This document shows, piece after piece, positions 1-8,619 of a stretch of 41,973 nucleotides of DNA. This DNA is from Candidatus Aminicenantota bacterium (lineage in GTDB: Bacteria > Acidobacteriota > Aminicenantia > Aminicenantales > Aminicenantaceae). The stretch lies in contig JAGGYH010000023.1 of assembly GCA_021162615.1 (NCBI GenBank), positions 1 to 41,973 of the forward strand. Direction: 5' to 3'. The translations under genes and the position numbers were made by a program. The notes beneath the pieces are model-generated. The model ran no database searches, was not told the origin of the DNA, and worked only from the letters and a program-made list of their open reading frames with translations. Numbering within the stretch: the stretch's first letter is position 1; each line of letters starts with the position of its first letter.

Positions 1-507
1 ATAGATCACTTTATACTCTTTTTTAAAATCTTCAATTGAACCAAAACTATAGGTCCTGGCTAAAGACTCATCACCTTTAAAACCGGCATAGTCAAACAAA
101 AGGAAACATCCCCAGAGGGAATCATCCAAAACACTCAATATATCTTTAGTCAGGAGACTTCCGTTGGTGGTCAATGAATACAAGAGGGATCGGGCCGGTT
201 GGAGGGTCTCTTCTAAATATCTGAGGGTCAGTTCAATGACCTCAAAAGCTAAAAGAGGTTCGCCACCATAGAAACTGATATCAATGTTATCCGTAAAATA
301 AGGAGTGAAAAAATCGATGGTTTTTTGAACGGATGAAATTTTTAGTCTGCGTTTTCTTCTTTTCTGGTAGCAGTAGGAACACGCAAAGTTGCACTCTTCG
401 GTAACATAAAAAGTGAAATTATTGATTTTGAACGGCTTATCTATGTAATCAATAGAAGGACTTCCCTTTCCAAAAATCGATATTCCGGCATCCTTTGTTA
501 GTTTTTT
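1..507 (-). CDS. radical SAM/SPASM-type enzyme, N-terminal part, runs off the window
   Basis: Reading the minus strand from 507 down to 1 gives one open frame. It contains the radical SAM iron-sulfur motif CNFACSYCYQ (CxxxCxxC), followed by SFYGGEPLLAFEVIE, the glycine-rich GGEP motif that binds S-adenosylmethionine, and then SLTTNGSLL. This arrangement is typical of SPASM-type enzymes such as anaerobic sulfatase maturases and RiPP peptide maturases. Substrate and C-terminal SPASM cluster lie outside the window. The frame has no ATG, GTG or TTG between the in-frame TGA at 508-510 and the cluster motif. It is therefore probably expressed as the -1 frame continuation of the 76-codon ORF at 498-728, or the run of seven A hides an assembly indel. 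The family call is firm; the exact function is unknown. Confidence 0.8.
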
Positions 508-728
508 TCAAAAGTCTTAAATATCGGTGGATATTTAGGAATGTCTCCAATGCACCAGGGTGGTCTCACCCCAATGACATTACGCCGTGCCAGTATTTCA
601 ATAAACTCCTTTAGGTCTTCAATCATACCATTTCTATGAATCTTCCAGTCAGGATCTTCGATAGGAACATCTCTGATGAAGGCACAAATTTTGTCGATGA
701 TTTTTTCGACTTCCTTTTCTCGCTGCAT
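498..728 (-). CDS. 76-residue ORF, likely N-terminal segment of the radical SAM protein
   Basis: The ATG at 728 is chosen because AAAGGAGGG lies a few bases upstream, which is better than the longer open frame reaching 827. The product starts MQREKEVEKIIDKICAFI, is charged and probably helical in its first half, and ends in a proline-rich stretch with RPPWCIGDIPKYPPIF. It has no recognisable domain and no signal peptide. Its stop TAA directly follows the sequence A AAA AAC, and the radical SAM frame continues in -1. I infer that it is the N-terminal region of that enzyme. A separate small partner or precursor peptide is possible but lacks the usual glycine, cysteine or leader features. Confidence 0.55.
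   Translation of the reverse strand: MQREKEVEKIIDKICAFIRDVPIEDPDWKIHRNGMIEDLKEFIEILARRNVIGVRPPWCIGDIPKYPPIFKTFEKN
501..507 (-). other. possible -1 ribosomal slippage heptamer A AAA AAC
   Basis: In the frame of the 76-codon ORF the codons read GAA AAA AAC TAA. The heptamer A-AAA-AAC fits the X-XXY-YYZ slippage pattern, and a stop codon follows at once. A slip of one base back continues as CTA ACA AAG GAT GCC straight into the radical SAM frame. The same site is part of a run of seven A, so one missing A in the assembly would look identical. Confidence 0.4.
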
Positions 729-806
729 TTTCCCTCCTTTTGGACTAGAAAAGTGAATTCCCCTTGTCTTGGCCCAAATTCTGCTTATTTTTATTGATTT
801 GATTTG

Positions 807-835
807 AATATATAGAACAAATTTCAAATTGTCAA
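807..835 (-). promoter_or_regulatory. consensus-like promoter for the radical SAM unit, overlapped by an inverted repeat
   Basis: On the minus strand TTGACA (830-835) and TATATT (807-812) are 17 bases apart. The start codon at 728 follows after a leader of roughly 70 bases. TTGTCAA at 829-835 and TTGACAA at 847-853 form a 7-base inverted repeat that covers the -35 box and could be an operator. No regulator gene is visible beside it. Confidence 0.55.
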
Positions 836-1000
836 CTTGCCTTTGTTTGACAAATCAAAAAAATCCAATAGACTAAGGATATTATTTTGATTCCTCTCTT
901 TTTGACCCGACAGGAGATGAGAGGCCTTAAAGATAAAATCAAAAACTTACGATAAACGAAAACCTAACGGGGGTAAAATAAAAAAACTTTAACCGCTGTC

Positions 1001-1078
1001 ATGGTTCTTATTGGAGCTGCTGTTTTTTCTATCAGCTTCAGCAATCAGGCTCAGGCCTACATCAAACTTCTCATTTGA
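1001..1078 (+). other. signal-peptide-like 25-codon ORF, probable gene remnant
   Basis: The translation MVLIGAAVFSISFSNQAQA looks like the hydrophobic core and AxA cleavage site of a Sec signal peptide. The same frame reads back through KKTLTAV without a start codon, and the ORF stops six residues after the predicted cleavage site. The segment between 829 and 1083 otherwise holds only the promoter of the leftward unit. I read this as the leftover 5' end of a lost exported-protein gene; it could also be chance. Confidence 0.3.
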
Positions 1079-1083
1079 TATAA

Positions 1084-1668
1084 TTATCGGCAGCGTCTCC
1101 AGTCTGAATCACTGTAAGATTGCTCAAGTTCCTCCCACAATTCTTTGAGGTTAACGGTCATGATAATCAAATCCTGTTTTTTCCCTTCCTGGTCCTTCAC
1201 ATAATCAGGAATAAGAAGTTCCTCCCGAAATCCAAGTTTTCGAAAAATCTGCTGAGCTCCAACTTGAGGCCGCATCATCTTAACCACCACCTGCTCCACT
1301 TTCTTCTTGATGGCAAGAAAATAAAGCTCTCTCACCATGATTGTCCCTAGCCCTTTTTTTTGATAAGGTCTTGCTACAATGACTCTTATTTCTCCTTGAT
1401 GCTTCCGCCAATCTTCACCTGATAATTCAAGGGCTCCATCAGCTATGATTTCTCCGGAGTAAAGGGCGACAAGACGAAAAACACTCCCTGTTTTTATGAG
1501 TTTGATCCTCTGATGGACAATCTTTTTGTTTGTTACATCTATCCTTAAATATTTTCTATCTTCAGTGGGAAGTTCAGAGTAAAATTTCATCAAATCTTCC
1601 AGATCATTTTCATGAAGCTCCCTGATCAAAACTATCTTCCCATCTTTCAAGGTTTCATTCTTTTTCAT
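1084..1668 (-). CDS. GNAT-family N-acetyltransferase
   Basis: The 194-residue product is a single GNAT domain. The acetyl-CoA binding loop is visible as RPYQKKGLGTIMVREL near residues 99-114, preceded by a beta strand EIRVIV and followed by the typical QIFRKLGFREE C-terminal element. It should transfer an acetyl group from acetyl-CoA to an amine; the substrate cannot be told from sequence. GGAGGG lies upstream of the ATG at 1668 with good spacing. The gene stands alone, with its start divergent from the FtsX remnant to its right. Confidence 0.85.
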   Translation of the reverse strand: MKKNETLKDGKIVLIRELHENDLEDLMKFYSELPTEDRKYLRIDVTNKKIVHQRIKLIKTGSVFRLVALYSGEIIADGALELSGEDWRKHQGEIRVIVARPYQKKGLGTIMVRELYFLAIKKKVEQVVVKMMRPQVGAQQIFRKLGFREELLIPDYVKDQEGKKQDLIIMTVNLKELWEELEQSYSDSDWRRCR

Positions 1669-1716
1669 AAAAACCCTCCATTAAGATATCCAAAATATAG
1701 GAGCGAATCACCGTTT

Positions 1717-1923
1717 TGTCAATATTTAATAGGGACAGCTTGCTCATTGACTTACTTTATGATGTTCAAATGGCTGCAGGATTTTGCCTATAAAATAAGC
1801 ATTGTCCCTATGGTTTTTGTGTTAGCTGCGGCACTGACCCTCATCATAGCCGTTCCTACGGTGGGCTATCACTCCTTTAAAAATGCGCTGGCAAATCCGG
1901 TCGGATCCCTCTGCTATGATTGA
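1717..1923 (+). pseudogene. C-terminal remnant of an FtsX/MacB-like ABC permease
   Basis: The open frame ending at 1923 contains LTYFMMFKWLQDFAYKIS, a hydrophobic helix, and the ending NALANPVGSLCYD. This matches position for position the end of the intact permease next door (AYYAALRWLQGFAFRTS, and SGNPADSLRYE at the C-terminus). Everything upstream of the last transmembrane segment is missing, and there is no start codon or ribosome binding site. It is the tail of a tandem paralogue removed by deletion. Confidence 0.75.
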
Positions 1924-1996
1924 GACGAGCGATTCGATCTCTGAGTTCATAATTAATTGACAACATATTTCCATTTTGATACGTCTATATTTTGAG

Positions 1997-4384
1997 ATGA
2001 TAAAAAACTATTTAAAAATCGCTTACCGTAACATTCTCCGCAGCAAAAAATACGCTTTCCTCAATATCACGGGATTGGCAGTAGGATTGGCAGCCTGTTT
2101 GCTCATGTTCGGATTTGTTGTCCATGAGCTGACCTTTGAAAACACACATCCGCTCAAAGACCGAATATATCGGATAAACAGCCGGAATTCTGTGGCAGGG
2201 GAAACTTGGGTAAACGCAGAAGTCTGCGCTCCTCTGGGTCCTGCCGTTCAGGAATCCATTCCTGAAGTAGAGGAAAGCGTCCGCCTTGACCGCTGGCACA
2301 ATCTGGTCCTTGAAGCCGGGAACCGTGAATTCAATATGAAAAGAGTGTTTATCACAGAGCCTGAAATCTTTAAGGTCTTCTCTCTGCCTCTTCTGCGCGG
2401 CAGCAGCGATGCTGCCTTAAAAGACCCCTTCAGCGTGGTCGTAGACGAGACCACAGCTCAAAAGCTCTTTGGAGACAAGGATCCTTACGGACAAACGGTC
2501 CGTATGACCATAGGCAAAACATATGACTTCAAGGTCACCGGAGTCATGGAAAACATCCCTTCCAACACGGTCTTGAGAACTCCCATGCTGATCTCATTTG
2601 CCACTTTAACTCAGTCTCTACCTGAAAATATGATGGAATGGCGGAGCTGGGGCTCTTTCACCACTTTCATTCTTCTCAAGGAAAACACATTGTCTGAAGG
2701 CCTGGATGAAAAGATAACAGCCCTGGCCCAGACTCATCTTTCAGAGGAAACAGATAAGACCTCCTTTTATCTCCATGCGTTAGATAGGATTTACATCGAT
2801 AACGCCCTTCACAGCTTGAACAATGACATCGCTTATTCGGGAAGCATCACCCGGATCGCGGTTTTTTCCATAACCGCGCTTCTCATTCTAGTTATCGCTG
2901 CCATTAACTTCATTAATTTATCCACAGCCAAGATCTCAGGCCGAATGAAAGAAGTGGGCGTGCGCAAGACCTGCGGGGCCAACCGCCCTCAGCTTGTGTG
3001 GCAGTTCTTGATGGAATCTGTGATTCTCACTGCGGCTTCTATGATTTTGGGTTTGGGTCTTTTTACTTTATTTAAACCTCAGCTGGACCATTATCTTGGA
3101 ATGACTCTCAACATCGGGATCTTTTCAACCCCCTGGATCCTCCCGGCTGTACTGGGCTTGACCATTCTGGTCGGTTTTCTGGCGGGCTCATATCCGGCAT
3201 TTCTTATGTCACGCTTTCCAGCAGCCATGGTATTCCGCTCCGGCGGTCCGGGAAAGATCTCAAAGTCCGGCCTGCGCCGTATTCTGGTAGGCATTCAATT
3301 TTTCATCGCTGTGGTGTTGATCGCCTGGACCCTGGTGGTGCTCAAGCAGATCCGCTATTCGGAAATGCGGGATCCGGGCTTTGACAGGGAAGGATTGATT
3401 GTTCTGAAAAATTCAGAAGCCAGGGAGCTCAAAAATGCGGCTATTCTCAGAAACCAGATCATCAACCGCACAGATGCGGTGAATACATCATATGTAGCCA
3501 GCTTTCCTTACGGGCAAAACCGAAATATAGATACTTTTAAAACCGAAGAAACCCGGGAAGAAAAAGGAACAATCGTCCAAACACAGCATGTGGACGCCCG
3601 GTTTGTATCTGTCATGGGGCTTGAAATGACAGCCGGCCGGAATTTCGAGGAAGGAAGAATAGCTGACCAAAAAAGCGTACTGGTCAACCAAAAAGCCGCA
3701 GAAGAACTGGGACTTGATAATCCGGTAGGAAGCATGCTTTTCAGCGATGATGAAGCCTTCCGTGTTATTGGAGTGGTTAAAGACTGGAACACCAATTCCA
3801 TTCATTCGCGGATTCTGCCTGTGGTACTGCATGCTGCAGACGAGACATCACGAAATCTTGTGGTCCGTCTTCCAAAGGGCCAGGAAACTCAAGTCCTCTC
3901 GCAAATACGCGGGATTTGGTCTGAAATGCTTCCCGGACAGATTTTCGACTATTCGTTTGTAGGTGAGCTGGACTATCTCTCCTATGAAGGAGAACGCCGC
4001 CTGGCAAACCTTTTGGTTTCCTTCTGTCTGCTGACGGTTTTTGTGGCAGGCCTGGGAATTTTCGGACTGGCTTCTTTCAGCGTGGAGCAGCGCACAAAGG
4101 AAATCGGAATCCGTAAGGTTCTGGGCTCAAGTGCTTTCGGGATCGTAACGCTTTTGACTAAAAGCTATACCCGTTGGGTGCTGGCGGCCAATCTCATTGC
4201 CTGGCCGGTCGCCTATTACGCGGCTCTGCGGTGGCTGCAGGGATTCGCTTTCCGGACTTCCATGGGAGTGCTGCCGTTTCTGATCGCTGGTCTTCTGACT
4301 CTGTTCGCTGCCCTGTTCTCCGTTATTTTCCAGACCCTAAAAGCGGCCTCCGGCAATCCCGCAGATTCCCTCAGATACGAATAG
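1997..4384 (+). CDS. FtsX/MacB-type ABC transporter permease
   Basis: The product (795 residues from the ATG at 1997; an upstream TTG at 1976 is less likely) begins MIKNYLKIAYRNILRSKKY, the usual start of this family. The first transmembrane helix is near residues 20-45, followed by a periplasmic MacB-PCD-like domain. Three helices then form the first FtsX domain (about 280-420, with MKEVGVRKTCGANR in the cytoplasmic loop), and a second periplasmic domain and second FtsX domain follow (about 660-795, with RTKEIGIRKVLGSS). Such permeases work with an ATPase subunit in export or mechanotransmission across the inner membrane. No ATPase gene is in the window. The ribosome binding site is weak. 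Its degraded paralogue lies just upstream. Confidence 0.9.
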   Translation: MIKNYLKIAYRNILRSKKYAFLNITGLAVGLAACLLMFGFVVHELTFENTHPLKDRIYRINSRNSVAGETWVNAEVCAPLGPAVQESIPEVEESVRLDRWHNLVLEAGNREFNMKRVFITEPEIFKVFSLPLLRGSSDAALKDPFSVVVDETTAQKLFGDKDPYGQTVRMTIGKTYDFKVTGVMENIPSNTVLRTPMLISFATLTQSLPENMMEWRSWGSFTTFILLKENTLSEGLDEKITALAQTHLSEETDKTSFYLHALDRIYIDNALHSLNNDIAYSGSITRIAVFSITALLILVIAAINFINLSTAKISGRMKEVGVRKTCGANRPQLVWQFLMESVILTAASMILGLGLFTLFKPQLDHYLGMTLNIGIFSTPWILPAVLGLTILVGFLAGSYPAFLMSRFPAAMVFRSGGPGKISKSGLRRILVGIQFFIAVVLIAWTLVVLKQIRYSEMRDPGFDREGLIVLKNSEARELKNAAILRNQIINRTDAVNTSYVASFPYGQNRNIDTFKTEETREEKGTIVQTQHVDARFVSVMGLEMTAGRNFEEGRIADQKSVLVNQKAAEELGLDNPVGSMLFSDDEAFRVIGVVKDWNTNSIHSRILPVVLHAADETSRNLVVRLPKGQETQVLSQIRGIWSEMLPGQIFDYSFVGELDYLSYEGERRLANLLVSFCLLTVFVAGLGIFGLASFSVEQRTKEIGIRKVLGSSAFGIVTLLTKSYTRWVLAANLIAWPVAYYAALRWLQGFAFRTSMGVLPFLIAGLLTLFAALFSVIFQTLKAASGNPADSLRYE

Positions 4385-4493
4385 GAAATCCTGAGCCTCT
4401 GCTTATAATCATGTATGGTCCAATAAGTTAAGGGATTCCTAGCACTAAAGATTTTAACCCACAAAATAATGAGGTCCCCTTTATTTAATCTCT

Positions 4494-4522
4494 TTGCTTA
4501 ATACTGTTAAGTCATATATAAT
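4494..4522 (+). promoter_or_regulatory. promoter of the beta-propeller lipoprotein gene
   Basis: TTGCTT (4494-4499) and a perfect TATAAT (4517-4522) are separated by 17 bases. A strong ribosome binding site, AAGGAGG, and the ATG at 4540 follow closely, so the leader would be about 10 bases. Confidence 0.45.
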
Positions 4523-4539
4523 AAATCAGTAAGGAGGGA

Positions 4540-5721
4540 ATGATGAGGAATATTCTTATAATTATCACAATCACACTTCTTTTAATTCTTTCCGGGTGCA
4601 GCAAAAAGCCTGAAAATGAAGCCAGTATTGAGACTATTGATGGAATTCAGTATGTTCATAATACAGGAACACCTCTGCATCCCAACAAGGCAGTTACTTT
4701 AGAGGAGGATCTATCTATAGGAGGACAAGAGTACGATATGTTATTTCGCCCCCAAAAATTCACGGTTGATCAAAAAGAAAGAATATACATCGCGGATTAT
4801 CTAGATCAATCCATCAAAGTCTTTGATCCAAACGGTAAATACATCAAATCTATCGGTAAAAAAGGGGAAGGCCCTGGTGAGTTTATACTTATTGGAGATT
4901 TGACTATCCTGCCTGATGGAAGGCTGTTTGTGATGGACAGAAACACAAGAAGGATAAGTTTATTCGACACAAAAGGTAATTACATAGAAAGCTACCATTG
5001 GACAGAGCGGCAGGGAGGACTTATCTATGCCACTGACTCAAGTTGCCTTTTTACTGTATATAAATTCGGAGAAGAAAATCCCATGGAGGGAAGAAGGCTG
5101 TTTGTCAAAGAATACGATTTTCAAGGCCATGAGATACATTCGTTCGGAGAATTCAAGATAGAAAAATCTAAAACACATACCATAAAAACGGGAAAATCCA
5201 TTACTTCCATGGCGGTCTATCCCCCTCATTCACCTCGTTCTATTTTCGCGGGCGATCCTTTGAGACAACATTTATTTCACTGTGTTAATGATAAATATAT
5301 GCTAGAAATCTATAACCAGGAGGGCAAAGTCACAAGAAGATTCGACCGGCCATACACGCCCCTCCCATTTACTAAAAAGGACGCCAAAGAGTTTTATGAT
5401 TATTATGACAGCCGCCCCTTAGAAGGCATAAAAAAGATGATCAGGGGGTTGTCAATGCCTTCTGTGAAAACAATCACTTCCCGCATGTTTGTTGATGATT
5501 CAGGAAATCTATGGGTAGAGACCCATGAGGAGAAAGAGGAAGAAAATCAAATTTTTACAGCATATGACATTTTCAATCAGAAAGGATTTTATGAGGCTAA
5601 AGTCTGGTTGAACATCAAGCCTGAAATAATTGTTAAGGGAAAGATGTACCTCATGTACAATGATGAAGAGATAGGATATAAATTATTAAAGCGCTATCAA
5701 ATCATTTGGAATGATCTTTAA
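4540..5721 (+). CDS. six-bladed beta-propeller lipoprotein
   Basis: The 393-residue product has a lipoprotein signal: a hydrophobic stretch ending in LILSGC, with cysteine 20 as the lipidation site. The rest is made of propeller blades with repeated patterns such as FTVDQKERIYIADYLDQSIK, VFDPNGKYIKSIGKKGEGPG, LTILPDGRLFVMDRNTRRIS and LFDTKGNYIES, as in NHL-like six-bladed propellers. These proteins sit on a membrane face and often act as binding or scaffold proteins; the ligand here is unknown. AAGGAGG precedes the ATG at 4540 (a second ATG follows at 4543). Two damaged relatives lie at 5724-6236 and 7629-8431. Confidence 0.85.
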   Translation: MMRNILIIITITLLLILSGCSKKPENEASIETIDGIQYVHNTGTPLHPNKAVTLEEDLSIGGQEYDMLFRPQKFTVDQKERIYIADYLDQSIKVFDPNGKYIKSIGKKGEGPGEFILIGDLTILPDGRLFVMDRNTRRISLFDTKGNYIESYHWTERQGGLIYATDSSCLFTVYKFGEENPMEGRRLFVKEYDFQGHEIHSFGEFKIEKSKTHTIKTGKSITSMAVYPPHSPRSIFAGDPLRQHLFHCVNDKYMLEIYNQEGKVTRRFDRPYTPLPFTKKDAKEFYDYYDSRPLEGIKKMIRGLSMPSVKTITSRMFVDDSGNLWVETHEEKEEENQIFTAYDIFNQKGFYEAKVWLNIKPEIIVKGKMYLMYNDEEIGYKLLKRYQIIWNDL

Positions 5722-5723
5722 TC

Positions 5724-6236
5724 TTTCTGCCCCTTCCGGAAAATGCTGTTGAATTTATCAGCCAGATAGGCGAAAAGGGAAAAAGAAAAGGAAAATTACT
5801 CAAGCCAAATTGTGTTTTTGCCACACACAAGGCTCTTTATATTCAGGATTGGGAAAAAGAAACCATTGAATGTCTGGGTCTGGATGGGAATTATCAAAAA
5901 AGCCTCAAGATATCTCATTTGGATGATTTCGTTTTTGACCAAAAAGGAATTTTATATATGGCGCCTTTTGTGGAAGATGAGAATACGCCTCTGGTTAAAG
6001 TCTATTCTTTAGAAAAAGAATCTTTAAGGTCTTTTGGAAAACCTGTCTCTTATCGGCACAGCATGGATGTTTTGAATTCAAGGACACTGACCGTAAACAA
6101 AAAAGGAGAAATATGGATTGCCTTTACCTACTTCCCTATTGTTCGAAAATACTCCAATGAAGGTGAGCTTATTTCTGAATTTAAGATCAAAAATCTCATA
6201 ATGGAAGCCAAAGAACAACACAATGACAACCTGTAA
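5724..6236 (+). pseudogene. truncated beta-propeller gene, both ends missing
   Basis: One frame is open from just after the previous gene's stop to 6236 and reads as propeller blades, for example FISQIGEKGKRKGKLLKPN, FVFDQKGILYMAPFVED, LTVNKKGEIWIAFTY and RKYSNEGELISEFKIKN. It has no start codon, signal peptide or ribosome binding site, and about 170 residues remain of an expected 380 or so. The right end stops where the C-terminus of the broken AbiEii toxin begins on the other strand, so one recombination event may have truncated both genes. Confidence 0.7.
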
Positions 6237-6857
6237 TCCAGCGGCACAAGACGAAATGTTCCTGGCTTTGCTGTTTCAAAGTTTTTCCATCTTGCATAAA
6301 AGCAAGTCTTTTTAAAGTCCACAACCCGTTTAAGGAGATCAAAATCGGCTAAAGCGCTCTTTCCAGATTCGTGAGAATTTATTTGACACACATCATAGAT
6401 GTCTCTTGATAGATGACTGCGCATTTGTTTTTCAGGTGGACGGTGATATTCAGCATGAAGGATAGTCGCTTTTTCCCAGAAAGTTCTTTGAGCTTCAAGA
6501 GATATCACCTTGAATTCCGGTTGCTCGAATTCTTTGGGAAACTCTTCAGATTATTGATTTGCGTTCTTATAATGACGCTTCGGGGAGTCTTTCGCCAGTA
6601 AAACCAAGCCATTCAGGATTGACAGAAAGATCAATATCTTCTGAAAACCTCTTAATGATATTAAAAACTTTAGAAAGAGAAGTGCCTCCCTTAAACACAA
6701 AGGCATCAGCTAATTCTGGGCTCTCAAATAGAAGCTTTAATATAAAACAGATCCAGAAATCCTTCTCCACAATTAAGCGGCTTAAACCTCTCCGATGAGC
6801 CGCTGTCTCAAAAAAAGCAAGCCGATCGCTGATTTGACGTTGAGTAAATTCAAACAT
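6227..6857 (-). pseudogene. AbiEii-type nucleotidyltransferase toxin, broken by an internal deletion
   Basis: The 5' part (6857 to about 6567) codes for MFEFTQRQISDRLAFFETA, then FVFKGGTSLSKVFNIIKRFS and EDIDLSV, the nucleotidyltransferase signature of AbiEii (GGTSLSK and DxD). After LGFTGERLPEAS the frame stops. About 20 codons on, in another frame, the C-terminal half resumes with EEFPKEFEQPEFKVISLEAQ, then RTFWEKATILHAEYHRPPEK and SRDIYDVCQIN. Roughly 100 residues of the middle, expected between these blocks, are absent. The far C-terminus is also cut, near 6227, beside the propeller remnant. The ATG overlaps the antitoxin stop by 8 bases, as usual for AbiE. The toxin should be inactive. 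Confidence 0.8.
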
Positions 6858-7464
6858 AAGATTCTCCCACAATTTTATCAATTATAGGATACATCCATTC
6901 GGGCGCATAGATTCTGTCATTTTTTAACTTCGCTTTTGTTCTTTCGTCTATTGTATTCTTCAAATGTTCGATATGTTGTTGTGTGATTTGTTTTTTTCCA
7001 ATATATCTCAACGCATGAATCAAGGCACCGCTGGATTCCCCATGCATAGCCAAATTGCGGGGAGCCGTTTTTTTAAACAAAATCTCCTGACTACCAACTC
7101 TTATACATCGACTGGGACCTTCTGTTAAGAAAACGATTCTTGCTGGTACTTGTTCGGATAGACCTAACATATTGGCTGCGAAAGCCCCTGAAGGCTGAAT
7201 ACTCACAGCATTACGGAAGGCAACAGCCTTAGCGATTTTTTGTGGACTTGGCGGCAGCATTCCTAGGGACGAATGTTTCCTTGGATATTCATATAGGCCT
7301 CTAACAAGCCGGCGGATAGTGCCTTTTTTCTCTAACCGATAAAGATTGATACGAACAGCTTCAGGACTTCCTAGGTCATGGAAATTTTTTGGTGTAAAAC
7401 ACCAACCCCTGCCATACCCATATATTCGGTTAATTATTTTATTTGAAACAGTTTGTATCTTCAT
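6850..7464 (-). CDS. AbiEi-family antitoxin / transcriptional autorepressor
   Basis: The 204-residue product starts with a winged-helix-like region (NLYRLEKKGTIRRLVRGLYE), followed by the AbiEi-type C-terminal half (VSIQPSGAFAANMLGLSEQV and RIVFLTEGPSRC). In the type IV AbiE toxin-antitoxin system this protein counters the AbiEii nucleotidyltransferase and represses its own operon. The ATG at 7464 is preferred over 7476 because GGAG lies 6 bases before it. The gene looks intact although its toxin is broken. Its promoter carries a matching inverted repeat. It could also be annotated under the related DUF6088 group. Confidence 0.8.
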   Translation of the reverse strand: MKIQTVSNKIINRIYGYGRGWCFTPKNFHDLGSPEAVRINLYRLEKKGTIRRLVRGLYEYPRKHSSLGMLPPSPQKIAKAVAFRNAVSIQPSGAFAANMLGLSEQVPARIVFLTEGPSRCIRVGSQEILFKKTAPRNLAMHGESSGALIHALRYIGKKQITQQHIEHLKNTIDERTKAKLKNDRIYAPEWMYPIIDKIVGESYV

Positions 7465-7476
7465 TATTAACTCCAT

Positions 7477-7515
7477 ATTGTAACTAACTATATATATTAT
7501 TTGTTACAATGTCAA
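7477..7515 (-). promoter_or_regulatory. AbiE promoter with embedded operator
   Basis: On the minus strand TTGACA (7510-7515), a 17-base spacer and TATAGT (7487-7492) form a near-consensus promoter. A perfect 8-base inverted repeat, ATTGTAAC (7477-7484) and GTTACAAT (7503-7510), brackets the -10 region and touches the -35 box. AbiEi proteins are known to bind inverted repeats in their own promoters, so this is the probable binding site. Confidence 0.7.
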
Positions 7516-7628
7516 GTCTTTTTGACCTTTTGCAATTATTTTGACAAGACTAATCTTTGGATCTCTGAGAATATGATGGAATCAATAAATAATATTTAAA
7601 AATTCCGTTTTAGAAATATATTAATCCC

Positions 7629-8431
7629 CTATTCCCACCGCATCTTATAAACCACCAGTTCCATATATCCGCTTTCTTTCTCCCTGAGGCAGTAAAATCG
7701 ATCCTTCTTGATGGCAGCATTTAATCCTTCAGTTTCGATACGCAAGGATATCTCAGCTTTTCCCATAAAAATTCCATCTTCACTGAAAATATCAAACATG
7801 TGATCATCTGGGTTTTCACATTCCTCATAAGTCATAACAAACAATCTGCCTCTATCATCTGAGATAAAAGAGTGAAACGGAGGAAGAGAGAAAGGGAAAT
7901 AGATATTTTTTCTTATCTGGTCTCTAACCCGGTCAAACAAGGGATCATCAAAAAGCTTCATAAAAGTATCTTTATATTCCTTAGTAACCGGAACCGGCTC
8001 ATAATCTTTTACGATTTTTCTTATCAAATTTCCTGAAAAATCATACGCAGAAATTTCATACCCCCTTTTGCTGTTCATTCTGTCAAATACAAAAATCTGA
8101 TCCTGATCATTAACATAAAGACTTGTGGCATCTAAAAGTTCGCCGGGTCCCCGCCCTTTTTTATCAAAGGAAAAAATCAAACTTCCTTCAGGACTGAACT
8201 TAAAAATGATATTCTCTCCGCTTTTTTCACTCTCAATATAAAGATTTCCTTCTGGATTGACATCAAATTCCCCGATGTCTACAAAATTTCTCTCAGCCAG
8301 ATCTTTTCCTTCTGTATCAATTGTGAATTCTTCTTCCAGATGGAGTGCCGTAAACTCTTTTGCTCCTTCCTGTTTTGGGCACAGTTAATAAACAAACACA
8401 GGAGTAATATCAGATAGAAAGTTTTCTTCAT
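7629..8431 (-). pseudogene. beta-propeller lipoprotein with frameshift and internal deletion
   Basis: The start is good: GGGAGGATGACT then ATG at 8431, coding for MKKTFYLILLLCLFINCAQN with a lipoprotein-like cysteine. Near 8370 the frame breaks; coding continues in the -1 frame with FTALHLEEEFTIDTEGKD and then EGNLYIES, IFKFSPEGS and FVFDRMNSKRG. The C-terminal part (YEISAYDFSGNLIRKIVKDY onward) aligns with the end of the intact propeller at 4540-5721. About 110-120 residues of the middle blades are missing. No slippery heptamer is present at the break, so decay is the simplest reading. Confidence 0.7.
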
Positions 8432-8487
8432 AGTCATCCTCCCCTTCCTAATTCATTGTTAAATTATCATATTATTTATGTGGGCTC

Positions 8488-8607
8488 AAATCTATTAATT
8501 TTGTTGAACGAGGACGATGGGTACCTTCTACAGTCCTTGCCCTAAAAATTGCTCGAGTGTTTGAAGCCTCGTTTGAAGAAGTCTTTTATCTGGATAAAGA
8601 GAAATAG
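8488..8607 (+). pseudogene. C-terminal remnant of an Xre/Cro-type HTH regulator
   Basis: The frame ending at 8607 reads SINFVERGRWVPSTVLALKI followed by ARVFEASFEEVFYLDKEK. This is the second half of a small Xre-family regulator (recognition helix end, then the ALKIARVF and EEVF helices). The N-terminal half and start codon are missing. It is the only content seen between 8432 and 8619. Confidence 0.65.
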
Positions 8608-8619
8608 GAAAATATTTTC

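Noticed and set aside
1957-1992. TTGACA with possible -10 sequences ahead of the FtsX permease
   Set aside because: At 17-base spacing the -10 would be TACGTC, a poor match; TATATT lies 24 bases away. Not convincing as a promoter.
8360-8390. Programmed frameshift in the second propeller gene
   Set aside because: No X-XXY-YYZ heptamer at the break, and the gene also lacks about 110 internal residues, so it is simply decaying.
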